NCBI RefSeq assembly: GCF_019049105.1
Contig: NZ_JAHQZR010000006.1
Location: 310,001 to 374,000, forward strand
Length of the DNA stretch: 64,000 nucleotides
Direction: 5' to 3'
From: Leucobacter chinensis
Lineage (GTDB): Bacteria > Actinomycetota > Actinomycetes > Actinomycetales > Microbacteriaceae
Position numbers and translations under genes: made by a program. This document shows, piece after piece, positions 43,349-51,922 of this stretch. The notes under the pieces were generated by a model, which was given only the letters and a program-made list of their open reading frames with translations, ran no database searches and was not told the origin of the DNA. The number at the start of each line of letters is the position of its first letter. Within the stretch, counting starts at the first letter, position 1.

Positions 43349-45643
43349 ATGCAACAGGTCACGCTCGACAGCCAGCTCTCAGAGCTTCTGCCGCCGAAAG
43401 AGGCGCAGGCCATTGAGCGTGCCTTCGGCTATTCGACCGTGGCCGACCTGGTGCTTCATTACCCTCGCCGTTACGACCCGAGGGGAGCGCTCACGCCCAT
43501 TCGTGGCTTGCCGGTCGGTGAACATGTGACCGTCATTGCCGAGGTGGTCCAGGTGACCGAACGGCGCATGCAGCGGCGAAATGGCTCGATCATTGAGGCC
43601 ACGATTACCGATGGCAAGGGTGAGATGAAGCTCACCTGGTTCAACCAGGCGTGGCGCAAAGAGGCGCTGGCACCCGGCCAGCGAGGCCTCTTCTCGGGCA
43701 AGGTCACCGAGTACCGCTCGACACTGCAGCTGGCGCACCCCGAGTACCAAATCTTTACCGAAGAAACGACCATCAGCGAAGACGAGGCCGAGCGTGAAGC
43801 GCTCGTCTCGAGCTGGCGTTCTGAAGTCGTGCCTATCTACCCGGCCACAGGCAAGGTCTCGTCGTGGGATATCCAGCGGGCGATGGAACGGGTGTTGACG
43901 CTGTTGAGCGTGGTCGAAGATCCGCTGCCCGAATCCATTCGCGACGAGGCCGGCGCCCTCTTTGCTGCCGAGCACGGCGGAATGGAGGCCACCGCCGCTC
44001 CAATCATCGATTTTGGCACTGCCATGCAGTGGTTACACCGGCCGGCAGACATGGGCGAGCAGCGCCTCGCGAAAGAGAGCATGCTGTTTCGGGAGGCCTT
44101 CGAGCTGCAGCTCGGGCTACTCGATGCGAAGCGACGCGCAGGCTCCCAGAACACTGCGGCATGGCCGAAGCAGCAGGGCAAGATGCTTGAAGCCTTTGAC
44201 TCCGCGCTCCCTTTTGCGCTGACCGATGACCAGGCCGCCGTAGGGCTTGCGATTGAGCACGGCCTCGCACAGACCGAGCCTATGCACCGTTTGCTGCAGG
44301 GTGAGGTTGCCTCGGGTAAGACGCTCGTGGCGCTGCGGGCGATGCTGCAGGTTGCCGACGCCGGTGGCCAGTCGGCCCTGCTTGCGCCGACCGAGGTGCT
44401 TGCAAGCCAGCACCTGCGTTCGATTACCGAGACGCTCGGGCCCGAACTCACCGAGGTGCTTCGGCCGACGCTGCTTACCGGTCAGCTCTCGGTTCCCGAG
44501 AAACGACGCGCGCTGCTCGATATTGTCTCGGGCAACGCCAAGATCGTTGTTGGCACTCACGCACTCATGAGCGCGAACACTGAGTTTCACGACCTCGGCT
44601 TCATCGTCATTGACGAGCAGCACCGCTTCGGGGTTGAACAGCGAGACGCGCTGCGCAAAAAGGGCAAACGGCCGCCGCACGTGCTCGTGATGACGGCGAC
44701 GCCGATTCCGCGAACCATCGCGCTGACCGCCTTTGGCGACCTTGACGTTTCGACGATTCGGCAACTCCCGCGCGGTCGAATGCCGATCGTGACGCACGTC
44801 GTGCCGACCGACGAGCAGCCGCGGTGGGAACACCGTGCCTGGCAGCGCGCTGCAGAAGAGATCGAGCGGGGGCGGCAAATTTACGTCGTGTGCCCGGCAA
44901 TCTCGCCGACTGAGCAAGAAACGGGCGCTCACCCGGCGGCCGGCGACGCGGGGCAGGGAGGCGCGCCTGGTGGGGCCAGTGGAGCAGGCCTGGCCGGCGC
45001 TCCTGGGGCAGGCGACGTTCGTGAGCAGCGGCCGCTCGCCAACGTCGAAGAGACCCTGGCAATGCTGAGCGGGGTGGCCGAGTTGCGGGGTGTGCGAATG
45101 GCGGCGCTCACCGGAGCGATGGCTGCCGATGACAAAGACGCCGTGATGAAAGACTTTGCTGCGGGCAACATCGATCTGCTCGTCGCCACGACCGTCATTG
45201 AAGTTGGCGTGAACGTGCCAAACGCCTCAATGATGATCATTCGTGACGCGCACCGTTTCGGCGTCTCGCAGTTGCACCAGCTGCGCGGTCGCGTGGGGCG
45301 AGGTGCACACGAGGGCCTCTGCTTGCTCGTGACCTACGCGCCGCAGGGCAGCTCGTCACGCGAGCGCATTCAGGCCGTCGCCAGCACAAACGACGGCTTT
45401 GAGCTCGCCGAATACGATCTGCAGGTGCGGCGCGAGGGTGACCTGCTCGGGGCCCGCCAGTCGGGCACCGATACCGGTCTGCAACTCCTGCGAGTGCAAG
45501 AGCACGGCGAAATCATCGCCGGAGCGAGAGGCATTGCGATGAGGCTCCTTGACCGCGACCCTGAGCTCGCGAGCGTTCCCGCGCTTTCCGGGCTCATTCG
45601 TGCCGGTCGTGAAAACGACATTGAAAACCTGACAAAGTCCTAG
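43349..45643 (+). CDS. recG: ATP-dependent DNA helicase RecG
   Basis: A 764-residue branch-migration helicase for stalled forks and Holliday junctions. The N-terminal wedge/OB domain (about 1-200) includes VADLVLHYPRRYDPRG. Helicase motifs: LLQGEVASGKTLVALRAM (Walker A), IVIDEQHRFGVEQR (DEQH box), MTATPIPRT, then ATTVIEVGVNVPNASMMII and QLRGRVGRG. Within the second helicase domain, at about residues 527-565, there is an inserted Gly/Ala/Pro-rich linker (AGQGGAPGGASGAGLAGAPG) that makes the protein longer than usual. The frame is otherwise intact. The start is set by the leaderless box. Confidence 0.94.
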   Translation: MQQVTLDSQLSELLPPKEAQAIERAFGYSTVADLVLHYPRRYDPRGALTPIRGLPVGEHVTVIAEVVQVTERRMQRRNGSIIEATITDGKGEMKLTWFNQAWRKEALAPGQRGLFSGKVTEYRSTLQLAHPEYQIFTEETTISEDEAEREALVSSWRSEVVPIYPATGKVSSWDIQRAMERVLTLLSVVEDPLPESIRDEAGALFAAEHGGMEATAAPIIDFGTAMQWLHRPADMGEQRLAKESMLFREAFELQLGLLDAKRRAGSQNTAAWPKQQGKMLEAFDSALPFALTDDQAAVGLAIEHGLAQTEPMHRLLQGEVASGKTLVALRAMLQVADAGGQSALLAPTEVLASQHLRSITETLGPELTEVLRPTLLTGQLSVPEKRRALLDIVSGNAKIVVGTHALMSANTEFHDLGFIVIDEQHRFGVEQRDALRKKGKRPPHVLVMTATPIPRTIALTAFGDLDVSTIRQLPRGRMPIVTHVVPTDEQPRWEHRAWQRAAEEIERGRQIYVVCPAISPTEQETGAHPAAGDAGQGGAPGGASGAGLAGAPGAGDVREQRPLANVEETLAMLSGVAELRGVRMAALTGAMAADDKDAVMKDFAAGNIDLLVATTVIEVGVNVPNASMMIIRDAHRFGVSQLHQLRGRVGRGAHEGLCLLVTYAPQGSSSRERIQAVASTNDGFELAEYDLQVRREGDLLGARQSGTDTGLQLLRVQEHGEIIAGARGIAMRLLDRDPELASVPALSGLIRAGRENDIENLTKS

Positions 45644-45694
45644 GCGGCTTGTGTAAAACACTGAAACCATATGCATCTTTCAGACACGGCCCAG

Positions 45695-45706
45695 TACGCT
45701 AGAGGC
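45695..45706 (+). promoter_or_regulatory. -10 box for leaderless coaD
   Basis: TACGCT (45695-45700), then 6 nt, then ATG 45707. Confidence 0.5.
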
Positions 45707-46210
45707 ATGAGCAGGATCGCAGTAGTTCCAGGTTCCTTTGACCCAGTGACGCACGGGCATCTCGACGTGATCCGTCGAGCCTCGGCCGTCTTTGACGAAG
45801 TTCATGTCGTTGTCGTTCACAACCCAGACAAAAACGCCATGCTTCCCATTACCGAGCGCGTAAAACTCATTGAAGAGTCGGTTGCGGCAGACGAAGAGCT
45901 GCGTGGCCGAAACATCAAGGTGACCTCGTGGTCGATGGGCCTGCTCGTCGACTACTGCCTCGAGGTCGAAGCGAACGTGCTCGTCAAGGGCATTCGCTCG
46001 CAGATCGACGTTTCGTACGAGACCCCCATGGTGATCATGAACCGTTCGCTCGCAAACGTCGAGACTGTGTTCTTTCTCACCGAACCGCAGCACGCCCACG
46101 TCTCGAGCTCGCTCGTGCGCCAGGTCGCTGCCCTCGGCGGTGACGTGACCCCGTACGTGCCCGCTCCGGTGAAGGCAGCGCTCGACAAACTCCCGCGCCG
46201 CTCGCTCTAA
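45707..46210 (+). CDS. coaD: Phosphopantetheine adenylyltransferase
   Basis: A 167-residue nucleotidyltransferase for the penultimate step of coenzyme A synthesis. It has the family start [21 protein letters not shown], which contains the HxGH motif, then [32 protein letters not shown] and the ISSSxVR-like [11 protein letters not shown]. The sequence is open a further 36 bp upstream, but the leaderless -10 box and family length support ATG 45707. Confidence 0.95.
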   Translation: MSRIAVVPGSFDPVTHGHLDVIRRASAVFDEVHVVVVHNPDKNAMLPITERVKLIEESVAADEELRGRNIKVTSWSMGLLVDYCLEVEANVLVKGIRSQIDVSYETPMVIMNRSLANVETVFFLTEPQHAHVSSSLVRQVAALGGDVTPYVPAPVKAALDKLPRRSL

Positions 46211-46283
46211 GGGGCCTGGCTGGGCTGGGCTCTGTCCGGGCCCTTGGCTCTGGTTTCTGGGCCCTGGCTCCCGCCTGCCCATC

Positions 46284-46343
46284 AAATTGTTTGCACTTTT
46301 GCCCTCGAAACGCCCGTTTTTCGCCTGAAAGTGCAAACAATTT
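46284..46343. repeat. Dispersed palindromic element, copy 2
   Basis: A perfect 16-bp inverted repeat, AAATTGTTTGCACTTT (46284-46299) with AAAGTGCAAACAATTT (46328-46343), and a 28-nt loop containing CCCGTTTTTCGCCTGA. Copy 1 at 3278-3337 carries the related CCCGTTTTCGCCTGA on its opposite strand and the same terminal arms. It lies in the coaD-DUF177 gap, between two genes on the same strand, inside low-complexity GGCTG/GGCAG-rich DNA. Confidence 0.75.
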
Positions 46344-46412
46344 CGCGCAAGGCAGCCAGGGAAGCCACCGCAAGCACCGCGTGGCGCGCGGCGGGCACCC
46401 AGGCATGTCAGT

Positions 46413-46424
46413 TACCCTTATTGT
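46413..46424 (+). promoter_or_regulatory. -10 box for leaderless DUF177-rpmF-rnc operon
   Basis: TACCCT (46413-46418), then 6 nt, then GTG 46425. Confidence 0.45.
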
Positions 46425-46982
46425 GTGACTGAAACAAATCGCGTGTACCTCGAGAACGTTCGCGACCTCATGCACCGCCCAGGCGAGATGCGTGAGCGTG
46501 AGCGCGATGTCGTGACCCCCGAGCACTTCGGGGAGGGGCTCGCCGTCGTGCCAGAGGGCGAGACGATCCACCTCGATATGCGACTCGAATCAGTACACGA
46601 GGGGATTCTCGCTACCGTCGTCGCCGACATTCGTTATGTTGCCGAGTGTGGGCGTTGCCTCACGGAGTTTGCCGCCAAGGGAAAAGTCGATTTTACTGAG
46701 CTCTTCGCGTATACTCCTACTGAGGCCGACGAGTACGGGGTTCACGGTGATCACGTGAATCTTGAACCCCCGCTCCGAGACGCGATAGTGCTTGCACTAC
46801 CGTTTCAGCCTGTGTGTCGCCCCGATTGCCTGGGGTTGAACCCCGAAACGGGAGAAAAACGCACGGCTGAAGAAGTGGCTGATGCCGAGCAGATTATTGA
46901 TCCGCGGTGGGCAGCACTCGCTGAGTTTCAGGCTGACCATGAACGTGTTGAGGGTGAAACCGCCCCCAACGAGAACAAGTAA
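46425..46982 (+). CDS. DUF177 (YceD-like) domain protein
   Basis: A 185-residue protein with the DUF177 pattern: RLESVHEGILATVVADIRYVAECGRC, in which the CxxC lies (shown in part: VAECGRCLTEF). After it come LFAYTPTEADEYG and the C-terminal Cys pair CRPDCLGLNPETG. DUF177 genes almost always precede rpmF, as here (12 bp), and are linked to large-subunit rRNA accumulation. The start is GTG, with a leaderless -10 box. Confidence 0.9.
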   Translation: MTETNRVYLENVRDLMHRPGEMRERERDVVTPEHFGEGLAVVPEGETIHLDMRLESVHEGILATVVADIRYVAECGRCLTEFAAKGKVDFTELFAYTPTEADEYGVHGDHVNLEPPLRDAIVLALPFQPVCRPDCLGLNPETGEKRTAEEVADAEQIIDPRWAALAEFQADHERVEGETAPNENK

Positions 46983-46994
46983 GAGGAAAACACT

Positions 46995-47198
46995 ATGGCT
47001 GTTCCCAAGCGCAGAATGTCGCGCTCAAACACCCGTCACCGCCGTTCGGCGTGGAAGGCTGAGGCACCGAAGCTCGTGAAGACCGTTGAAAACGGCCGCA
47101 CGGTTTACAGCCTCCCTCACCGCGCACGCGCGGTTGAAGACGCACAGGGCAACGAGCTCTTCCTTGAGTACAAGGGCCGTCGCGTAGCTGACGCGTAA
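46995..47198 (+). CDS. rpmF: 50S ribosomal protein L32
   Basis: 67 residues with the canonical start [20 protein letters not shown]. The four zinc-binding cysteines of the C+ form are absent, so this is the zinc-independent type. AAGAGGAAAA lies before the ATG. It sits between DUF177 and rnc as in most actinobacteria. Confidence 0.97.
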   Translation: MAVPKRRMSRSNTRHRRSAWKAEAPKLVKTVENGRTVYSLPHRARAVEDAQGNELFLEYKGRRVADA

Positions 47199-47206
47199 GT
47201 CTTCAC

Positions 47207-48016
47207 ATGGCAGGGAACAATGACTTCCCGCCGATGAACACAAGAAAGCCGCAGGGCTCGCAAAGCGAACCAGGCGGCTTTCTTGCGTCATTCGGCGTTA
47301 CCGTGCGTCCCGAGCTGCTCGATCTCGCGCTCACGCACCGCTCGTGGGCGTACGAGCACAAGGCCGCCCCGCACAACGAGCGGCTCGAGTTTCTCGGCGA
47401 CTCGGTGTTGGGTCTCGCGGTGACCTCGCGTCTCTACGCCGATTTTCCGGCGCTTACCGAGGGGCAGCTTACGATGCGTCGTGCGGCTATCGTCTCGAGT
47501 AACGCGCTCTCGGGCATTGCCCGCACGATTGGTCTTGGCGAGCACATCAAGCTGGGCCGCGGCGAGAAGCGCTCGGGCGGTCGCGAGAAAGACTCGATTC
47601 TCGCCGACACCGTCGAGGCGATCATCGGCGCCGTGTACCTCTCTGAGGGCCCCGCTGCAGCCGACCGCTTTGTGCGCGAGCTCACCGATCCGCTCTTCGC
47701 AAACATTGAGCACCTCGTTGTGCTCTTTGACCCGAAGACCACGCTGCAAGAAGAGGCGGTCGCCCGCGGCGAGGGCTTCCCGTCGTACACGGTTGAGGGC
47801 TCTGGCCCGAACCACGAGCGCCTTTACACCGCGAAGGTCACCCTGGGCGGCTTTCATGGCGAGGGCACCGGAACGAACAAGAAGGCCGCCGAGCTTCTCG
47901 CGGCCCGCAGCGTGATCGAGCAGTTGCGCGCGGCTGGCGATCTTCGCACGGTTGCGCAACACGCGGCGGATCATTCCCAGGCCGAGCCCGCCGCCTCACC
48001 GCAGAAGGCCCGCTAG
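47207..48016 (+). CDS. rnc: Ribonuclease III
   Basis: A 269-residue dsRNA endonuclease. The catalytic domain has the signature HNERLEFLGDSVLGLAV, and the second acidic cluster is in DSILADTVEAIIGAVYL. The C-terminal dsRNA-binding domain follows (DPKTTLQEEAVARGEGFPSY, then GTNKKAAELLAAR). The N-terminus is extended by about 25 hydrophilic residues. The mutM start lies 4 bp after the stop. Confidence 0.95.
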   Translation: MAGNNDFPPMNTRKPQGSQSEPGGFLASFGVTVRPELLDLALTHRSWAYEHKAAPHNERLEFLGDSVLGLAVTSRLYADFPALTEGQLTMRRAAIVSSNALSGIARTIGLGEHIKLGRGEKRSGGREKDSILADTVEAIIGAVYLSEGPAAADRFVRELTDPLFANIEHLVVLFDPKTTLQEEAVARGEGFPSYTVEGSGPNHERLYTAKVTLGGFHGEGTGTNKKAAELLAARSVIEQLRAAGDLRTVAQHAADHSQAEPAASPQKAR

Positions 48017-48020
48017 CCCG

Positions 48021-49067
48021 ATGCCAGAACTCCCTGAGGTAGAGGTCATTCGGCAGGGGCTCGCGCAGGCCGTGAACGGTGCGCGGGTCGCCTCCGTCGA
48101 TGTTCTTGATGTTCGTGCTCTGAAGCGGCACCAGTCAGGTGACGCATCGCCAGAGCACGACTTTGCGGCCCGGCTTACGGGCGCGACGCTCGGGGCTCCG
48201 GCTCGCCGCGGCAAGTTCTTGTGGGTGCCGCTTGATCCTGGGCCTGCTGGGTCTGTTGCGCCGACTGCTCTTGACGCGACTGCTCTTGACGCGACTGCTC
48301 TTGACGCGACTGCTCTTGACGCGACTGCTCTTGACGCGACTGGAGCTGCGCCGACCGAGCAGATGCCGGCTACGGCCGCGCCAACAACGGCGTTGCTTGG
48401 TCACCTCGGCATGAGTGGGCAGATGCTCCTGCGCACGCTTGAGCAGCCCGATGACCGACATGTGCGCGTTCGGGCATGGCTCGACACTCGTGAGCACGGC
48501 GAGCTGCGACTCGACTTTTGCGATCAGCGGCTCTTCGGGTCACTCGCGCTCGACGAACTCGTCGCGACAGACGACGGTGAGGCCGCGGGGTGGGGAAGCG
48601 AGCACGCGCTGATTCCGGGCCAGGCGGCGCACATCGCGCGCGATCCGCTCGATCCTGTGTTTGATGCTGAGCGAGTGCTTGAGCAGTTCGCACGTCGCCG
48701 AGTGCACGTGAAGAAGGCCCTGCTTGACCAGCGCATCGTGAGCGGTATCGGCAACATTTACGCCGACGAGGCGCTCTGGCTTGCTCGGGTACACCCCGAG
48801 ACGCCCGCGGCCAACCTGTCGCGGCAGGCGGCCCGGAGGCTGCTCGACGCGGTGCACGGCGTGCTTGAAAAGGCGCTCGCTGAGGGCGGCACGAGCTTCG
48901 ACGAGCTGTACGTGAATGTGAACGGTGAATCGGGGTATTTCGCGCACTCGCTCAACGCGTACGGTCGCGGTGGAGAAGCGTGCTCACGCTGTGACGGCGT
49001 TATCAAGCGGATCCCGTTCGCTGGCCGCTCGAGTCATTTTTGCCCGAGGTGTCAGCCGCGGCGCTGA
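48021..49067 (+). CDS. mutM: Formamidopyrimidine-DNA glycosylase (Fpg/MutM) with repeat insertion
   Basis: A 348-residue base-excision-repair glycosylase/AP lyase for oxidised purines. The N-terminus MPELPEVEVIRQGL supplies the catalytic Pro and Glu. GHLGMSGQML, the HVKKALLDQRIVSGIGNIYA helix-two-turn-helix and the C-terminal zinc finger (CSRCDGVIKRIPFAGRSSHF, then CPRC) are all present. Compared with the usual ~290 residues, about 45 are inserted after FLWVPLD. They include five perfect TALDA repeats encoded by a 15-bp minisatellite. The catalytic parts are intact, so it is probably functional. Confidence 0.93.
   Translation: MPELPEVEVIRQGLAQAVNGARVASVDVLDVRALKRHQSGDASPEHDFAARLTGATLGAPARRGKFLWVPLDPGPAGSVAPTALDATALDATALDATALDATALDATGAAPTEQMPATAAPTTALLGHLGMSGQMLLRTLEQPDDRHVRVRAWLDTREHGELRLDFCDQRLFGSLALDELVATDDGEAAGWGSEHALIPGQAAHIARDPLDPVFDAERVLEQFARRRVHVKKALLDQRIVSGIGNIYADEALWLARVHPETPAANLSRQAARRLLDAVHGVLEKALAEGGTSFDELYVNVNGESGYFAHSLNAYGRGGEACSRCDGVIKRIPFAGRSSHFCPRCQPRR
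48264..48338 (+). repeat. 15-bp tandem repeat x5 inside mutM
   Basis: Five identical copies of ACTGCTCTTGACGCG in perfect tandem, in frame with mutM and encoding TALDA each time. Identical copies imply recent expansion. Unit loss or gain keeps the frame. Confidence 0.95.
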
Positions 49068-49089
49068 GCACCAGAGCAGCTCGCTTCGG

Positions 49090-49101
49090 TATCATTTACT
49101 G
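49090..49101 (+). promoter_or_regulatory. -10 box for leaderless mepB-like gene
   Basis: TATCAT (49090-49095), then 6 nt, then ATG 49102. Confidence 0.5.
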
Positions 49102-49554
49102 ATGCCATTCTCTGCTTTTCAAGATTTCGTTGCGCTTGTCAACGATCGATACGGTGCACCTGGAGACCCTTACGCCGAGGAGCAGAACAGCGATTACGAG
49201 TCAGGTACTGTGGCGCTTGGCGCGAATGTGTGGCGCATCCGTACGGCGCGAGTGACGCCCAAGAAACCGGGTGCCTTTGTCGCCGTATGGTGCCGCGATG
49301 AACAGGGCGAAACTCGTCCGTTCGATTCCTCTGAGAACGTCTCAGGACTGTTGGTCTTTGTGCGGGGAGAAGATCAGCAATTTGGTGTATTTCGGTTCAC
49401 GAGCGACGTGCTCGAACGTATGGGGATCACTCGCTCTGAGCGTCATCCGGGGAAGCGAGGATTTCGTGTCTACCCGAGCTGGAGTTCTGGGCTGAACCGC
49501 AGCGCTCAACATGCACAGCACGATCAAGCTTCGTCGTTCGAGATCTTGCGCTAA
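49102..49554 (+). CDS. MepB family protein
   Basis: A 150-residue protein with the MepB pattern: YGAPGDPYAEEQNSDYESGT, FVAVWCRDEQGETRPFD, GLLVFVRGEDQQFGVFRF, and GKRGFRVYPSW near the end. In Staphylococcus mepB lies beside the mepA efflux gene, but its biochemical role is unknown. The start is chosen from the leaderless box. An open frame further upstream overlaps mutM and has no start signal. Confidence 0.78.
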   Translation: MPFSAFQDFVALVNDRYGAPGDPYAEEQNSDYESGTVALGANVWRIRTARVTPKKPGAFVAVWCRDEQGETRPFDSSENVSGLLVFVRGEDQQFGVFRFTSDVLERMGITRSERHPGKRGFRVYPSWSSGLNRSAQHAQHDQASSFEILR

Positions 49555-49628
49555 CGGCATGAAACGCGCAACCAGCGCATGGAAACCGACAACACCGACT
49601 GACCCTATTGATGAGAAGGCCTCAGCGG

Positions 49629-49640
49629 TAGGCTGACGAT
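49629..49640 (+). promoter_or_regulatory. -10 box for leaderless clbS-like gene
   Basis: TAGGCT (49629-49634), then 6 nt, then ATG 49641. Confidence 0.5.
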
Positions 49641-50192
49641 ATGGCCAGGCCAACATCACAATCAGCATTGCTCGATGCAGCGAAAACGCAGTACACGAAA
49701 CTCATGTCTCTTATTGACTCGATGAGTGACATTGAGCGGAGCGTGCCGTTGTCGTATGGGCCTGATTTCAAGAAAACAGAAGCGCACTGGACACGAGATC
49801 AGAGCCTCCGTGACATTCTCGTTCATCTGTACGAGTGGCATCAGCTGCTGCTGAACTGGGCGAACTCGAATCTCGCTGGTGAGGCTTTGCCGTTCCTGCC
49901 GAAACCGTATACGTGGAAAACCTACGGTGATATGAACGTGGAGCTTTGGCGCAAGCATCAAGACACCTCGTACGACGAAGCCCGCCAGCTGCTCGAAGAG
50001 AGTCATCGGAGTGTGGTCACACTGATCGAAGGCCTCTCAAACGAGGAGCTATTTGAGAAAGCGTTCTTTCCCTGGACAGGGACGACGTCGCTCGGTTCAT
50101 ACTGCGTATCTGCAACTTCGAGTCATTACGACTGGGCGATAAAGAAAATTCGAGCACATATCAGGGCGCAACAAGCGCTTAAACCGGCGTAA
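49641..50192 (+). CDS. ClbS/DfsB family four-helix bundle protein
   Basis: A 183-residue all-helical protein of the DinB-like ClbS/DfsB group. It has RDILVHLYEWHQLLLNW, with a conserved His, LPKPYTWKTYGDMN and SHYDWAIKKIRAH, with a late His. ClbS is a cyclopropane hydrolase giving self-resistance to colibactin, and most relatives have no known substrate. It stands alone with its own leaderless promoter box. Confidence 0.82.
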   Translation: MARPTSQSALLDAAKTQYTKLMSLIDSMSDIERSVPLSYGPDFKKTEAHWTRDQSLRDILVHLYEWHQLLLNWANSNLAGEALPFLPKPYTWKTYGDMNVELWRKHQDTSYDEARQLLEESHRSVVTLIEGLSNEELFEKAFFPWTGTTSLGSYCVSATSSHYDWAIKKIRAHIRAQQALKPA

Positions 50193-50301
50193 AGAGAACG
50201 ACACCAGTCGCCCAGGTGATACTCTATGTGAGTATTTTGGGGCTTGCTGCGCTGACGCGTGAAGCGCAGCCTGTTGAAACCACGCACGGAAGGCGATCAA
50301 C

Positions 50302-50757
50302 GTGATTATTTGGCGAGGATGGGGTGTGCTCGCAGCTCTCTATGCGTTCGCAGCGATGATTCTCTTTACGGGCGTTGGGTCTCAGATCCTGCCCTCGGAG
50401 GCGTTGCCGTTCTCTGCCGCCATCGGCCTCGCGGTCGCGGCAGTCGCGACGTGGTTCACGGGGATCGCCCTCAACCAGTCTGGTCCCCAAGGCAAAGTGG
50501 ACCTGTGGATCGCTGAACGTAACTATCAGCTCACTGAGCTGGTTGAGACGGGCCAGTTTTCACTCGGCCCAGGGCAGCCACAGCCGCAGAGCCTCGAAGA
50601 AGCTCGTGAGATGGCTGCAGCACTTTTCGAATACGAGAAAGCTGAGCTCAACAAGACCGCGTTTAACCAGCACACTCTGTTCTGGATCCCATTGCAGTAC
50701 ATTTCTTTCGGCTTGGCGGCAATCGCCGTCACGGTGCTTATCAGCAGCCTATTCTGA
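50302..50757 (+). CDS. Small membrane protein, unknown function
   Basis: A 151-residue protein with two N-terminal transmembrane segments (about residues 5-27 and 37-57), a soluble Gln/Glu/Pro-rich loop (about 60-115) and one C-terminal transmembrane segment (about 127-150). GTG 50302 is used. No family is recognised. It is convergent with the HXXEE gene. Confidence 0.6.
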   Translation: MIIWRGWGVLAALYAFAAMILFTGVGSQILPSEALPFSAAIGLAVAAVATWFTGIALNQSGPQGKVDLWIAERNYQLTELVETGQFSLGPGQPQPQSLEEAREMAAALFEYEKAELNKTAFNQHTLFWIPLQYISFGLAAIAVTVLISSLF

Positions 50758-50824
50758 CGGCGCGTAATTCGTGCTTGCCGGAACACCGCTCATCTTGCAG
50801 CTTTTCACCGTGCTCACGCAAGCG

Positions 50825-51325
50825 TTATGATCGTGACTTTCGTGAGCCGCGTGCCCTCCGGCGAATCTTTCGTGCCATCAGTTGGCTCACGATTGCGCTT
50901 GGAATGAGTAAACATACCCCTCGAACAACATCACCCATGTGCAAGGGGTGGCCTCTGCGGTCGAGCTCTTTGCGCGCAATCAGTGCACCCGGGAGCATGA
51001 TCGGTAGGGCAGTAGCAACCCCCGCGGTATACCGTCGTAGCGAAGCTGACGCTGCGAGGTGGGTATAAACGTGGGCCTCAAGCCCTGCCAGTGCTGCACG
51101 GTACATTGAAGAGCGGCCACCGGTTTTTTGCCCGCGCCAGCACGCGGCGGTGACAATCACCGCCATGATCGCAACCGCTGCCCACGACTGGTGCTTATCA
51201 ATGCGCACAGAGTCGATGTTGGTGCGGTCAGCTAAGTCGTCACACGTGGCTGGGAACGCTAAGGCTTCTTCGACATCATGAATGGCCCAAGCGGCGAACA
51301 GCACTGTTGGCCCGACAAGTCTCAT
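50825..51325 (-). CDS. HXXEE domain membrane protein
   Basis: A 166-residue multi-spanning protein with an N-terminal AWAIHDVEEAL, matching the H-x-x-E-E motif that names the family. Helix-rich segments and a basic C-terminal tail (RKIRRRARGSRKSRS) follow. ATG 51325 has TATGAT 6 nt upstream (leaderless). Function unknown. Confidence 0.75.
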   Translation of the reverse strand: MRLVGPTVLFAAWAIHDVEEALAFPATCDDLADRTNIDSVRIDKHQSWAAVAIMAVIVTAACWRGQKTGGRSSMYRAALAGLEAHVYTHLAASASLRRYTAGVATALPIMLPGALIARKELDRRGHPLHMGDVVRGVCLLIPSAIVSQLMARKIRRRARGSRKSRS

Positions 51326-51331
51326 ATAAGC

Positions 51332-51337
51332 ATCATA
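51332..51337 (-). promoter_or_regulatory. -10 box for leaderless HXXEE gene
   Basis: TATGAT on the minus strand, 6 nt before ATG 51325. Confidence 0.5.
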
Positions 51338-51394
51338 GGTGCTGGGCGATGGCCCTCGTCAGCGAGCGATTGAGCGTCAGGACACCGTGCCTCG

Positions 51395-51922
51395 TTACCT
51401 TGTGGCCGACTCCGGTCGATCGACCGCGAAGGCGAGGTGGGGCATAGTGACGCCCCGGTACTGCTTTTCGAAGCGGCCGCGAACCGTCATGCCGAGCCTG
51501 ATGGCGACGTTCATTGAAGCGAGGTTCGTGTCGCGTATTTGCGCCCACACTCGTTCTGCATCGAGCTGATCGAAAGCGTAGTCGCGGCACGCGCGCGCTG
51601 CTTCGGTCGCGTAGCCGTGATGCCAGTATGTTCGGTTGAAGAGGTAGCCGACTTCGATCACGTCTTGGTCGAGCATGTGCTGCCGGGTGAGCCCGCACTG
51701 GCCGATCATCTGGCCGGTTGACCGTAGCGTGACCGCCCACAGCCCAAAGCCGTGGGCGTTATATCGCTCGGTCATGCGCAGCAGCCAAGCATCGGTCATG
51801 GTCTCGTCGAAGGCTCCCTCGTAAGCGGCCATCGTTTGTTCGTCCTGGAGTATTCCGCGAAGCGCGGGAAGGTCGTCTGCCGTCATCTCTCGCAGAGCAA
51901 GGCGTGAAGTCTCAAGGTGCAT
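51395..51922 (-). CDS. GNAT family N-acetyltransferase (RimJ/RimL-like)
   Basis: A 175-residue GCN5-related acetyltransferase of the Acetyltransf_3 type. It begins with LETSRLALREMTADDLPALR, and has GQCGLTRQHM, EVGYLFNRTYWHHGYATEAA (the acetyl-CoA loop) and TNLASMNVAIRLGMTVRGRF at the end. The target may be a ribosomal-protein N-terminus, an antibiotic or a small amine and cannot be told. Confidence 0.87.
   Translation of the reverse strand: MHLETSRLALREMTADDLPALRGILQDEQTMAAYEGAFDETMTDAWLLRMTERYNAHGFGLWAVTLRSTGQMIGQCGLTRQHMLDQDVIEVGYLFNRTYWHHGYATEAARACRDYAFDQLDAERVWAQIRDTNLASMNVAIRLGMTVRGRFEKQYRGVTMPHLAFAVDRPESATR

Noticed and set aside
48264-48338. CRISPR array
   Set aside because: The repeats are 15 bp, directly adjacent with no spacers, and in frame within mutM.
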